DNA of 64,000 nucleotides from contig NC_092672.1 of the NCBI RefSeq assembly GCF_964355755.1, forward strand, positions 25,476,501-25,540,500, given 5' to 3'. The position numbers were made by a program, and so were the translations under genes. This DNA comes from Antedon mediterranea. Taxonomy: Eukaryota; Echinodermata; Crinoidea; Comatulida; Antedonidae. Every line of letters begins with the position of its first letter. The stretch's first letter is position 1. Shown here one piece after another: positions 36,131 to 48,199 of the stretch. The notes under the pieces were generated by a model. The model was given only the letters and a program-made list of their open reading frames with translations, was not told the origin of the DNA and searched no databases.

Positions 36131-37460
36131 CAATAGAAAATACTTAATTTGTGAATGTAAAGATTTGGAAGTAGGTTTAGAATATGCGAAGAATTAGGCC
36201 TACATAATCTGGTATTACAGACATTAATACCAACCTACCAGCAAGATATTATTATAGTGATAACATATCAACGTTTAAAAAAGAATAACGCTAAACTTCA
36301 CTAAAAAAAGTATTTTTTAAATTAGAGGTGTTCGTCAATACTGTATTTAGATTTAGTTGCGAAACTTCATATAGAATTGAAAAAAAAGTTCATAGAATTA
36401 TAAAATGTAAACAAACGTTGGTTGATTAAATAAATATAAATACAAAACTATGAAAATCTGCAAACGACTTTAAAATCTATGTTTAAACCTAAACAACTTT
36501 GTGTTTAGGAAAACAGTGGCGAACTTGAGTCTTAACAAAATAAAACCAAATTCTAAAACGGTTTATATATTTCCTGATAGATTGATATTATACTGTACTA
36601 TTTATATGAGAGAAATGTTTTGTAATGCCAATTAAATATCTTAACTCTTGCCCACATGGTCTATCCAACATAATATGTGGTACGGTAGATTATATTCCAT
36701 GTTGGTTGTAGTCATGGCTGTTTAACATAGATAATATTATTATTATTGATATTATTATTATTATCAAAGACGTTATTACTTTTAAAAACTTGCTTGTTTT
36801 TTAAATAGAGTTTTTAAATATTTGCATTGGTACTTTTGAGTCCGCCACGAAAATAGAAATTTTGATATTAAAGCATATAATAAGATTATTATTTTTAAAA
36901 AGGTATGTTGAATTTTGTGCTGTAAATTTGTTTAAAAAAACATTTTAAACGATTAATATTGATATTATTATTAAATCCATTCTTACGACTTTTAACAACC
37001 TACTTGTTATATTTTTTAACTATTTTTTCATTGCTATTTTTTAATCATCCAGAATAAGAAATTAGTGAATTTTGATATTAAAACATCTTAGAATCTTTCT
37101 GTAACGTTTATTTATTTTATTTTCATTTTATTTAGAGAGGGTAACCCTTGCAGCTTAACCCACATCCAGGGGCCCTCTTTAAAATGATAAGATATAAACA
37201 TCTATTTATAAATCTTTATAATAGGCCTATATAATAAAGTATAAAAAACATTGAACAAATGATGATAGAATAATTATGTGATTGTTTATAATATTATAAC
37301 ATTAAACGATATTCAGCAAAATATATTAGTGATTGGCTAAAATTTGTAAATGTGACTATATTAAAACACGTCATCATAAAACCACCAATGACCAAGTTTA
37401 TAATACTGTACCGTAGTTGTCCACATTATCTATAACGATTTTATAAGATAATTAATTGTG
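36131..37460. other. Intergenic, no gene seen
   Basis: AT-rich; contains short ATT microsatellite-like runs near 36733-36765. No exon of a further rost copy was found. Confidence 0.5.
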
Positions 37461-37462
37461 AT

Positions 37463-38093
37463 AGTCAAATGGACGAGCGGTTAAGGCAGGGGCGCCGTTT
37501 ACCGTACCTAAAGAGTTAACAACATCGGCAGGGGTTCGAGGCCGACTCGCTCCTAGTTCTGGTGGTGGAAGTACAAGTCTTCTCGGATAAAGACTATAAA
37601 CAGTAGGTCCAGTGTATACAGTTATAACCTGTGTGTACTTTAAAGATACTTTGTCCCCCTAAAAAAATATTTTTTTAAATTTTTTGGTTGAATATGTTAT
37701 TTTAATGTCACATAATAGTTATTCACTGTCACAAAAAATTGGGTCTGAAAAAAATTTGTTTACCTGAGAAAAATGTAATTTAAAGCAAAAAATTGTCAAA
37801 TTGTCTGGAAGACAATGAATTTTTGGGTAATTTAACTGTTTATTTTGTCTTTTTATAGGTGAAATAATTTTTTCCCCCATTTTTTTTCTTATGGAAGTGA
37901 ACCATTTCATTAAAACTGCAAAATGGCCTATTCAAAGTCCGATTTAAAAAATCTTTATTTGTCATGATTTTGGGGGACAATACATCTTTAAAGAACCCAG
38001 TTCATTATTCGAAAAGAGTAGGGGGTTACCCCGGTGAACTGGTTCACAAAATAGCCCCTGCCAATTACCACCTATCTGATAGGAAAGTGATCA
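37463..38093 (+). mobile_element. tRNA-derived SINE (Ser/Leu-like), interrupted by a MITE
   Basis: ATGGACGAGCGGTTAAGG is a Ser/Leu-type A box and GGGGTTCGAGGCC a B box, 60 bp apart. The body TTCTCGGATAAAGACTATAA then AGTAGGTCCAGTGTA recurs in a second copy at 56180-56375. The SINE tail, ACCACCTATCTGATAGGAAA, resumes after the MITE at 37638-37993. Confidence 0.7.
37638..37993. mobile_element. MITE, TTTAAAGATGTATTGTCC family, inserted in SINE
   Basis: Termini CTTTAAAGATACTTTGTCCC and GGGGGACAATACATCTTTAAAG are inverted repeats. The body shares GAATATG.TATTTTAATG and AATTTAAAGCAAAAAA with the copies near 40660-41002. Confidence 0.75.
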
Positions 38094-38260
38094 ATTAACT
38101 ATTAGTAATCCTTGGCCACATTGCCTAAAGACATTAAATAAATAAATAAAAATAAAAAATAAATAATATATATTGACATATGCCATTTATACCAGTAGAC
38201 CTCGTCAAAACGTCGAGATATAAAACTAAAAACAAATGGAAATTCCTTTTAGCATAATCA

Positions 38261-38815
38261 TTTAAAGATGTATTGTCCCTTTGACTAATTCCAAAAAAAT
38301 AAAAAATAAAAGATTTCGAAAAAAGGTGGGTCATTTTGAAGTATCATAATAGTTATTAACTATCACCAAAAATTTTTCATAAAAAAAAAAAATTAACTGA
38401 AATACAGACGTTTTTTTGTTAAAAAAATAACTTTGACTTCCAGTCAAAGTTTTCAATCAAAACATATCCCATAATGAAACGCGCTTGTTTGGCTACTCTG
38501 TATGCATAATCATAAAACTTCCTCATGATCTGTGTGAAAATACCTTCTTAACCGTGACGAGTTGTAAACAATCCTAATTTAGCATATGCATAATGCGTAC
38601 TCATGGTTTGAAATCTTTGTTTACTTTACTCGTGACGATTTTCCAGATGAAATGTAATCAAACTAATTTACCTGTTAATTACGTAAACTTGTTGTTTTCG
38701 GCTTAAATTTTCGACTAAAAGTGAATAACTTTAATATTACTTTGATATGGCCACTTTAAATTTAGAATATTTTGACCTTTATTTTTTTGTGTTTAAAGGG
38801 ACAATACATCTTTAA
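38261..38815. mobile_element. MITE, TTTAAAGATGTATTGTCC family, longer copy
   Basis: TTTAAAGATGTATTGTCCCT and AGGGACAATACATCTTTAA are perfect inverted ends. 555 bp with no coding frame. Confidence 0.8.
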
Positions 38816-39149
38816 TGTTAGATCCAAAGTTCATTTACTTCCGGCTATTAATGTTAATATAATAGACCTACCTGCATATAATACTTGTATTGTGAAGGCA
38901 GATTCAATTTACGCCACGAGTGGTGGTGAATAATAATGGTTTATGTAAATAGCGGAAGCAATAATACAAACAATGATCATGCATATCTCCACGTATAAAC
39001 CTAATGTTTCAAGTTATGGTTATAAAGCTAAACAATGTTTGAACAGCTATGTGAGTGTTTATCATAACGATACGAACCTACTAGGACCCCGAGTGCCGAA
39101 TTTAGTAGGTGAATTAAAGATACCAGTTTGTCACCTGACTTGAGCCAAC

Positions 39150-41764
39150 ATGGAAGGACGAGGAGTTAGCTGTAATCTTCTAAAACTTAACTCTGATAAA
39201 CGTCTTTTTGTAACGTCACAGGTAAGTCATTATATCAAGCTATTGTTGTGATGTAATTTCAGAATAGCCTTTTTTTAGATTTGTTTAAAGTGATATTTAT
39301 TGGTGAAGGTGTTGGCCTAGAACCAATGGTTTCCACAGTTCAGTCATACCATAGAGATAATCTCTATGGTCATACTGATGTTCTAAGTCTTGTTTAAACG
39401 TAACGGAACGACGGAGTCACAGCGCAAGTAAGTTGACCAATCACATGCGATAGTCGAATGATCCTTCGCGTTATTTTTGGTCAATTTGCTTGCGGTGCGC
39501 TTACAGTATTAGTATGTTATTCTAAATTACTATATTTAGGCCTACGTTATACCAAGGAAATTTTCCTGGTTATGCTCAAACGTTACATCTTTGCTTCTCA
39601 CGGTTTCTGTATGTTAATCGTATACAGACAACATTTCTGCATAGAATAGTACTAAAAGTCATTTTTTTAAAGGGATATATTATAATGTTATCTACATTGT
39701 ATTATAGCCGTAATAATTACCGTTATTAATACTTAATTGTTGATGATTTTTAACAATGACTAAAAATGGAAGAACATCATATTTATATAGGCCTACAATG
39801 CTTTTTACGCACAGACGAGATTTGACTGGAATACGTTGATTTATGAATATCGTACTAGTGTTAATGATGTAATACTTCATTAAATGACAGATGTTGTTCT
39901 GCATAAAATGAAACAAACATCACGAATAACACATTTTACCCGTGCTAAGACATATGGTAATATACGAAAAATGATACGGCTCGTAGGCCTCCAATAGTTA
40001 TTCAATCTTGGTGCCACTTTCAAGTGTTACATTGTAGTATTAGGCCTAATTAGTTACTTAGTTACTGTAACTGCATTGCTATTATCTGTTCAGTTTTCAG
40101 GTCTCAACCCGCATATTTTCAGCATCTGGCGTTTTATTATAACGCTTTATTTTGTTGCATTTAATGCCTGGTACATCCCGTATTCAGTGATTGATTATGG
40201 ATGGACTTTTTTCATCTACCTTACTAACTGGACATTCATTGTGGTCACGTGTTATCTTTTGGTAGCGTCGTACAATAGTTGCGTGTATTACTACAATGTC
40301 ACTCGACGAGGAGAAGGTTCGAATAAGTATTTTCTTTATTCTAAAATATTAAATATCAATGATTAAAGATGTAATTTCTATCTAAAGGAAAAATGTGTAC
40401 AATGTTTGCTGAATATGCCATTTACAATGTCACTATAGGCCTAATAGTTATCCACTTTGACCAGAAAAACCAAATTATTTAAAAACTATAAGTGAAATTA
40501 TTTTCACTAAATAACATATTCAAAGTCTGATGATTAATCTTCATTTTTCCTGTTTTTGGCTAAAGCGGCTGCGGGATATTTAAATGCTGCAGCATTCAAC
40601 GCGCCTCAACGTATGTATTATCTCCCAGCATTCAATGCGCCTCAACGTATGTATTATCTCCCTGAACAAACAATTTGTTTTTATAGTTTGCTGTTGAATA
40701 TGCCATTTTAATGCCCTTGAAGAAAGATTAAATCGAAAAAAATGTATTTAGCTGAAAAAAACCTGTAATTTAAAGCAAAAAAATAGTCCAATTGGTACCA
40801 ACCACTGTGTTTTTGGTTGAATTTTATCATTCATTTTCTTATTTTATAGTGGAATACATTTTTTATTTGGTTATTTTTACGGACGGAATTAACTTTATTT
40901 AAAATACAAACTAACCTATTCAAAGTTTGATTTAATAATCTTCATTTTTCATGTTCTCGGAGGACAATAGGCCTAGGCCTACATTTTAAAGTATTGCACC
41001 GCTCTTCAGAAAATGCCTAGGTGAGACATTTAAATTCTGCCAGACATTGAGTAAGCGCCTCCACAGTGGTAAATTTAATTAAATATCATCAATTTTATCC
41101 ATATACAGTAGTAATTTGTCCTCGTGCTGTGGTGTGTTCACGAAGCAGCGCTCTTAATAGGCAAAAAATGTATTAATAATAATCAACTGATCAGGACTAA
41201 TATAATTATGCATTTTATGTTTATTTATATTTTTTAGGTAGCCTTCTTGTACTAGAATCTTCTGAAGAAACACAGTTACCATTTAAATATAAGTTACAAT
41301 GGTTTCTATTTTACATATCAGCTAACTTTTCAATTATTGTCACCGTCGTTTATTGGGCAGCTCTATATTCTGATGACTCTGATTCTCTTTTCATTGATCT
41401 CAACGTACATACGCTAACGTCATTGATCGGTATCTTAGAAACGTTCTTGTCTGCTACACCTGTACGTTTAATTCATGTAGCATACCCCCTCTGGTATGGG
41501 ACAATCTATCTATTTTTTACAGTAATTTATTGGGTAGCGGGTGGTACTGATATAAATGGTAACACATACATCTATCCAATAATTGACTACGAGAATGAGC
41601 CTGTTACTGCTGTGTTATCTATACTTGGTTGTGTAGCGGGTGCATTTGTTTGTCAGGTATTACTTTGGTTGATTTACAATTTAAGACTTAAAATAGCAAG
41701 TAAATTGATTATTGGCGAACGACCTGAAGAAAGTAGGCCTACATCAGACTCGACGTTACTTTAG
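39150..41764 (+). CDS. Rolling-stone-family multipass membrane protein, copy B
   Basis: Exons 39150-39221, 40094-40316 and 41238-41764, 273 residues. It is the closest paralogue of copy A: the same MEG start, the same RLFVTSQ exon 1 end, and a near-identical exon 3 (YKLQWFLFYISANFSIIVT; TFLSATPVRLIHVAYPL; TVIYWVAGGTDINGN). Exon 2 is again 223 nt. The donor of exon 2 (GAAG|gttcga) is weaker than in A or C. The C-terminus is polar, ending SRPTSDSTLL. Topology is about seven membrane spans by eye. Intron 2 consists largely of TTTAAAGATG-family MITE sequence. Function inferred only at family level. Confidence 0.85.
39348..39370. repeat. Perfect short palindrome
   Basis: ACCATAGAGAT, one base, then ATCTCTATGGT. 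Intronic in rost B; no function assigned. Confidence 0.6.
39395..39500. mobile_element. MITE remnant, ACGCAACGCAA family
   Basis: GTAACGGAACGACGGAGTCA, then GTTGACCAATCACATGCGAT, then TGGTCAATTTGCTTGCGGTG. It has lost its termini and lies in intron 1 of rost B. Confidence 0.5.
40361..41002. mobile_element. Two overlapping partial MITE copies in rost B intron 2
   Basis: Both 40361-40565 and 40660-41002 carry the interior words of the TTTAAAGATGTATTGTCC family (GAATATGCCATTT, CAAAGT.TGAT.TAATCTTCATTTTTC). Between them a 32-bp segment with CGCCTCAACGTATGTATTAT is duplicated (40608-40669). Confidence 0.6.
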
Positions 41765-42039
41765 CTGTAAGAAAAAAAACCAGATTGGTTTTCTAATAAG
41801 TTGTTTTGTAGGCCTAAAAGATTGTAATCGGCGCTTGTGGTTCAAGCAACCCTGCTTAAGTAGTACAGTACAAGTATTTTGTAGTATGTTTAAATCTAAA
41901 TGTAAATCCATGGAGACATTGCCTTATATATTACAATTGTAGCCGACAGTGTTCATTCATTCTCATAACCCTACATTTTGAGTTTGAGTATTATAAATGA
42001 GTGAATGATCAAACACATTCAGCTACCTAAACTAAACAG
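41765..42039. other. Downstream region of rost B
   Basis: Probable 3' UTR and spacer. No canonical AATAAA was seen close to the stop codon. Confidence 0.4.
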
Positions 42040-42296
42040 TTACGCTTGGTTCCCACTAGAACGTAACTCAACGGCGTAAGCCGCTACGTAAGCGAATTGA
42101 TTAGCAAAAGCTATTTTTTGGCTCCTTTTCACACACACATACATATTTTATTGTATTGTACTATTTATGTATGATGATGTGAATAAAGTTGGTATCTAAA
42201 ATTGTCCAATGGATTGTTCGAACTGTCGTTTGAGATTGGTAAATTCGTTGCGGCTTTATACGTTCTTGCATTGCGTGAAGTGGGAACCAAGCTTTA
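42040..42296. mobile_element. MITE, TTGGTTCCCACTAG family, with internal insertion
   Basis: TTA-CGCTTGGTTCCCACTAG at left and AGTGGGAACCAAGCT-TTA at right suggest a TTA target duplication. About 80 bp in the middle (about 42120-42205) are foreign to the family. Confidence 0.75.
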
Positions 42297-42523
42297 GCCT
42301 TAAAATGTTCCTATCAAGTGAATACCGTACTTACAACTTGTAAGGAAAATCCATTCCATTGACTTAAGTATTATACTGGCGTTGTAAAATGCATTCTCTA
42401 TAACCAGGTGAAATTACACTCTTCACTGCTCTAACTATTTACAGAAAATATCACACTTGAGCGTGACTGGTCTTAGGTCCTTTTCAGACCATTTTCATTC
42501 TACAAGTGTAAACCATTTATATC

Positions 42524-43047
42524 TTCGTGTGGTGACTGCAGGTATATCAAAACTACAGCCGCTCAGCCAGATAATCTCCATAAAATATCATTTTCAGTAT
42601 TGTAGGCATGATTTATTTGTTTTAATATGTAAACATATATTTGTACTGTTTTCTCCCAAATATCTTATTAAAGTATATATTTATGAATTATATTTACTGT
42701 TGTCATCTCTCATCAATATTTGTTGTGCTATGTAAACACACTAGGACTAAAGACATTTCAACCAAATTTCTATATTTTTTTTCCATCACAAAATTGTATT
42801 GTAGGCCTAGTCCTATGTTTTGAAATGTCCAACATATACATGGCAACGGACTCTACTACACCAATCATCAAAAATATATGTGATTGAAGTTACAAAAGAC
42901 GAGTTAAAAAAGAATCAGAACCATATATAAAAGTAAAGAATACGATATATACATTTTTTAAATAAATTTAATGAAATAAATAAATGTAAAAAATATTTAC
43001 AATTCAGCGAAATGCAATGAAAAATATGAAAGAAGAAACTTATTATT
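42524..43047. repeat. 520-bp direct repeat, left copy
   Basis: From GTGTGGTGACTGCA to ATGAAAAATATGAAAGAA. The same sequence, about 95 percent identical by eye, lies at 47466-47985 in the same orientation. The two copies bracket rost C. The opening word GTGGTGACTGCA also occurs alone at 52478. Confidence 0.8.
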
Positions 43048-43493
43048 TAATACATGTTGGAGCCTTACAATCTAGTTTTATCTATATCCAAACATAGGCC
43101 TATATCTGTGAGTGTGAATCCGCTCCCATAAATAATCGATTTACTATTTAAGACAATCTTTTATACCATGGATCAGAAGCTAATTCTTTTAAGCCGAACC
43201 ATACAAATTCTCTACAAGTGCTTTGTATTCAGGTAGGTATAAAGCTGTCGAACGCCCGTACTTTGTATTCAGATAGGTGTAAAGCTGTTCAACACCCGTA
43301 TGAAAATTCCGAAAACAACCAATAATAAAAGGCGGTGGCCTTGATTAATGGGAACAATAAGTACTTGTACTTGAAACGAACCAATCACGAGTCAAAGGAT
43401 TATAATCCACAGTTTCCGTGGCCGAATAAAAACAAATGCATAGGTTTGGCTCGAGAAGTGGACAGAGTTATACAGGCTATCATACTCTGGAAA

Positions 43494-45925
43494 ATGGAGG
43501 AGCGTGGTTGCTTCAGAAACTGCCTGGTCTGGTTACGTCTAACTAATGAACATCCAACATTATTTACTAAATCACAGGTAGGTTGACCTTCGCAATTAAT
43601 AATAGTTCAGTTAAGCAAATGCCATTGGTTTGCATTCATTCATACATGATATTGCAATTGAGTTTCAATGACATCGCAACATTCCATTTTGTGGGGCTCT
43701 AAAATGTGTATATGAGGGACTTTTAGATTTTCACGTCGACTATGTACGTCGACGGCTACCTTATTACGTCATTTTATGATATGTGCATGCCCTAGGGTAC
43801 CACGTCGACTGACAAATGTGAGCACTTGTTCAGTGGCCTTTAGACGTTCGCTCTCTGACATGACTACGAGTGGACGTATGACGTCATAACACTGCAAACG
43901 TTCACCAAAATCATGGTCTAGAGTGGTTGCGATGATTTTCTGAGAATGTAATAATTAGTTAATTTCAGTCAAATCATTTACAAAGTGTGAATTACTGAGT
44001 TGTATTGGTTATTTTAGCACCACGGACAAGTGCTACCTATAAAGATTACAAGGTCAGATCCCACGGTCATTACGTCATACGTTCACTGGCACGTCATCGT
44101 AAATGTCCACTTAATATATAAATGTCCACTCAAATATCTGTCTACTACGACCCATGTGTACGTGGCCGTCGTGTTCACGTTCGCTCAATCTAAAAGTCCC
44201 TATTATTTAGATTAGGCTTACAACAGAGTAGCCTATTAGGTGTACTTAATAAACCAGACGATCCAGTGAATTAATTTCAGATAAAAACAGAAACATATTA
44301 AGTGTTTTAAAGTAGGGCCTACTATTTTATTATTATTATTTTTAATATCACTAGGGATTTAAAGAATTCTTTACTCCATGATATAAGACGTATTAGCTAC
44401 AAACAAACGCTTTCAGAAAAGCGCGTGATTGTTAGTGCCATGTCCGCATGTTAATGAGTTTATGTCATTTCGAAATTAGGTAGACCTATGTATGCCTATT
44501 ATTACAGTACATTTCTTCCTCAATAAGAAGCTGTAAACGGCACCTATTCCGTTCCGTTTGGAAAAAGAGTGCTGGTTGTTTTTTCTGCCCACGTGTTCGA
44601 ATACACGCCCTTAATGTACGTTGATCAGAACCTAAATAATTTGATTAAATCTTTGATTTAGTTTACAGGTTTGAATCCATATATCTTCACTGTCTACCGG
44701 TTTGTCGTGACGCTATACCTGACTGCTTTCGCTTGTTGGTATACAGCAGCAAGTGCACCCGAGTATGGCTGGACGTATCTCGTTTATTTGACAAACTTAA
44801 CGTTACTTTTGGTGGTATTTTACCTGATAGCTTCTTCTATTAATAGTACGATTGTGCTCATACGAAGATGTCGTCATACCACAGGTGATTTATGCTTTGA
44901 TTTTCCAAAAAATTGACTATGTATAGGTCTATAGGCCCTTACACTTTGGCGACGGTATAGCTTACATAAAAAATAAAATACCGGTATTATTTTTATCAAA
45001 GGCATCATAGATGGTTACAGTTCTAAAATGAAAACTGTTTTCTTTTGTTTCAAGTAGGCCTACTTGAAAAAAAGGCATATTTTGATAGCGTCAATCGTTA
45101 TCGCCCTTAGTATAAATGGACCTTAGTACTTCATTGGATAGGCGCTAAATTCGGATTAGTAACATTAATGTATAAAGTCACTGATGAATTGGCTACACCC
45201 CCTCCCCCGTCGATTAGGATTGACTATGTTTATATGAATATTTCTGATAAGAATTAAGGATTTTCATCTATTTTCATCCCCGTCGGGCAAATCCTGGCGC
45301 CACTAATTCATTCGATTAATATTATTCTGTATTATAATATTCTAGGCTATTTACCATAAAATGCTTTTTTTCTTCAGAAGAAGTCGTTTCGTCAAGTTCT
45401 TCTGGCACGATCGATGGAAATAACGCGTTACCATTTATTTACAAAATACAATGGTTTTTGTATAACATGGCAACAGCCAGTTCATTGCTTGTCGTACTTA
45501 TCTACTGGGGAGCTATATACACTCCAGATACGGACGTCACTATATTTACGGACCTCAATATACATGGTTTAACTATATTAGTCATGGCTATAGAAACGCT
45601 TGTATCCGCTGTTCCTGTACGGATGTCACATGGTATATATCCACTGGCATACGGAGTTTTTTATGTTATATTGACTGTTATATTTTGGGCGGCAGGTGGT
45701 ACAGATCCAAACGGAAATGCATATATTTATTCAATAATTGATTACGAAGAAAACGCCGACTTTGCCGTAATTGTTGTTATTGGTGCACTAATTGGTATAA
45801 TAGTGTGCCATGTTGTTATGTGGTTACTGTTCAAACTTAGGATGAAAGTTGTCACAAAGTGGTTTGAAGATGACACCCGTGATGAAGAAACGGAAGGAGA
45901 GCAAGTTGCAACCAGTGGCGTGTAA
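43494..45925 (+). CDS. Rolling-stone-family multipass membrane protein, copy C
   Basis: Exons 43494-43577, 44662-44884 and 45378-45925, 284 residues. Exon 1 encodes MEERGCFRNCLVWLRL and ends FTKSQ, aligned with RLFVTSQ of A and B. An in-frame upstream ATG at 43335 exists, but MEERG is chosen by alignment with the paralogues. Exon 2 is 223 nt (VYRFVVTLYLTAFACWY; YLVYLTNLTLLLVVFYLIAS). Exon 3 has LPFIYKIQWFLYNMATASS, LNIHGLTILVMAIETLVSA, PVRMSHGIYPLAYGVFY and TVIFWAAGGTDPNGNAYIY, then an acidic C-terminus (DDTRDEETEGEQ). It is about half identical to A and B, so it is an older duplicate. Family role as for copy A; function unknown. Confidence 0.87.
43715..44201. mobile_element. MITE with AGGGACTTTTAGATT termini in rost C intron 1
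   Basis: AGGGACTTTTAGATTTTCACG at left and CAATCTAAAAGTCCCT at right. The interior is rich in ACGTC and GTCGAC words in both orientations. About 487 bp. Confidence 0.75.
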
Positions 45926-47465
45926 CGTGTAGCCTACACGCAAAGATAACACAAAAAAACATAAAACAATATCTTAGATTATCCTATAAGTAAAGGCTAA
46001 GTGTTTGAGTTTAAATATTATATAATATAATTTCATACCCCCAGGGCAGGAGTATTCCAGGCCCATATGGTATGTCATACCCCCAGGGCAAATTTCATTG
46101 CGTATCTTTTAACAGTCGAAAGATTGTTTTATAAATCTTATAAAATTATTATCTCAAAATAATTGATAATTGATATCGGTAAGCCTATACATTCTCTGTT
46201 TCGGCAGTTCCAAATGCATTGATCTATAAAGACTATATTCTGATTTTTCGGCGCTCCTGTATTTTACCTGTTATATAAGTACAGTTGTTACCCTGGTGTA
46301 GGCTTTATTTAGTATTTTGTGGTTATTGAGGAGTTCTCTCTTGTTGTAGATTTTAATAGTTCTCCTTTTTTCTCTCTCTCTATCATTCACTACTGTAAGT
46401 TGCTTTTATTTTTTATTCTTAGTAGTTTTCGGTTTTTTTTTATTGTAGTGCCCCCACCCCTTCTTCTTTAAGTATTGTTATTGTATTGGATGGATTCAGC
46501 AAAAGTTACCGTAGCCATAGAACATTGGGACGGATTTTTTTTATCTTTTGTGGTAGCCACCACCTTTATTCATCATTCAATCTTTCATAAATGTATTACA
46601 CAATTGTTGTATTTACTCTCATTTCATATAATATATAATACATTTCCGTTTCCTCAGTGGTTTAACTTTTTTTCTATTAATAAATGTTATTTTCAATAAA
46701 TCCATCCAACTTAACATCTAATATTCAATTAACAATGTTTGTTTTTTCCTTCTGATTAGAACAATCAGTTGTATTCATTTCGTAACATATTATCATTATT
46801 TTTTTTTGTATCTATCCTATTCTTATATAATTTCTACAAGTACTGATTTCTTCGTTGTATACATATAATCTATTCTAACACATTCCCATTCTCTTAGCAT
46901 TTTTTTTTTCATTTTTTTTATAGATATTTACAATCATAGTATACTATTACCGTTGCATTTGTTTCGATCAAACACATATTCAATTAACAATGCATATTCT
47001 CTCTTTTAACTATAAATTACAACTTACTAGCTATTTAAACTAACAAAATATTAACATTGCTCTTTATTTTGAATAACAAAATATTTTCATTTAACATTGC
47101 TTTTTATTTGGGACGTATAAAGTTGTTAGAGATCTATCTACTGGTAACAACAAAGACAGATACCACATTGTGGTATCTGTTGCGGAGAAAGGCAATGGAG
47201 ATGGAGGACCTGAACTGAGAAGTGGTCCTGAACTGAACTCTACCTTTCATATTCATAGGCCTTAATTGTTTTTGTTGAATAATTTTTTGAACAATTTTTA
47301 GAATTTGATTAAAGTTTGCGGTGTCTTTATTTGAAATTTGTTTTTAATTTAGTGTTTCAGTGTTGTTCGAATAGGTATTGTTAATTAATTTTCAAGCGTG
47401 TATTTATTGTTTGACCACTACAAAACCTTGAATAATCCTTAACGATTCTCCCAACGGTTATCTGA
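45926..47465. other. Downstream of rost C, no gene seen
   Basis: T-rich. A short direct repeat, TCATACCCCCAGGGCA, occurs at about 46034 and 46076. No further exon found. Confidence 0.5.
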
Positions 47466-47985
47466 GTGTGGTGACTGCATCAACGCTACAGCCGCTCAAC
47501 CCGATAATCTCCATTAAATATCATTTTCAGTATTGTAGGCATGATTTATTTGTTTTAATATGTAAACATATATTTGTACTGTTTTCTCCCAAATGTCTTA
47601 TTAAAGTATATATTTATGAATTGTATTTACTGTTGTCATCTATCATCAATATTTGTTGTGCTATGTAAACACACTAGGACTAAAGACATTTCAACCTAAT
47701 TTCTATAATTTTTTTTCATCACAAAATTGTATTGTAGGCCTAGTCCTATGTTTTGAAATGTCCAACATAGGCCTATAGGATACATGGCAACGGGCTCTAC
47801 TACACCAATCATCAAAAATATATGTGATTGAAGTTACAAAAGACGATTTAAAAAAGAATCAGAACCATTATAAAAGTAAAGAGTACGATATATACATTTT
47901 TTAAATAAATTAAATAAAATAAATGTAAAAAATATTTACAATTCAGAGAAATGCAATGAAAAATATGAAAGAAAAAACTTATTAT
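47466..47985. repeat. 520-bp direct repeat, right copy
   Basis: Partner of 42524-43047, separated from it by 4.94 kb. It contains the same TTTTCAGTATTGTAGGCATG and CACTAGGACTAAAGACATTT segments. A 13-bp insertion, CCTATAGGATACA-like, distinguishes it near 47770. Confidence 0.8.
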
Positions 47986-48199
47986 TAGTAAAAAGGTTCA
48001 TCTGGATCACTGTATAGTATTTTAAGTAAATTTTCTTTTGGATGATCCAAAGTCGAATAAAATTCGTAAACTTACGTTTTTAACTCTAGCTTTCGCTGGT
48101 CAACGACGCAGCTTAATCATAAGTGAGTAACTGTGACTTGGACTTGTTGCAGATTTATCTTTACCATCATGATAATCATTACGACCTTATAACAACAAT

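Noticed and set aside
42524-47985. LTRs of a retrotransposon carrying rost C
   Set aside because: No pol, primer site or polypurine tract, and the enclosed gene has normal introns. Reported only as direct repeats.
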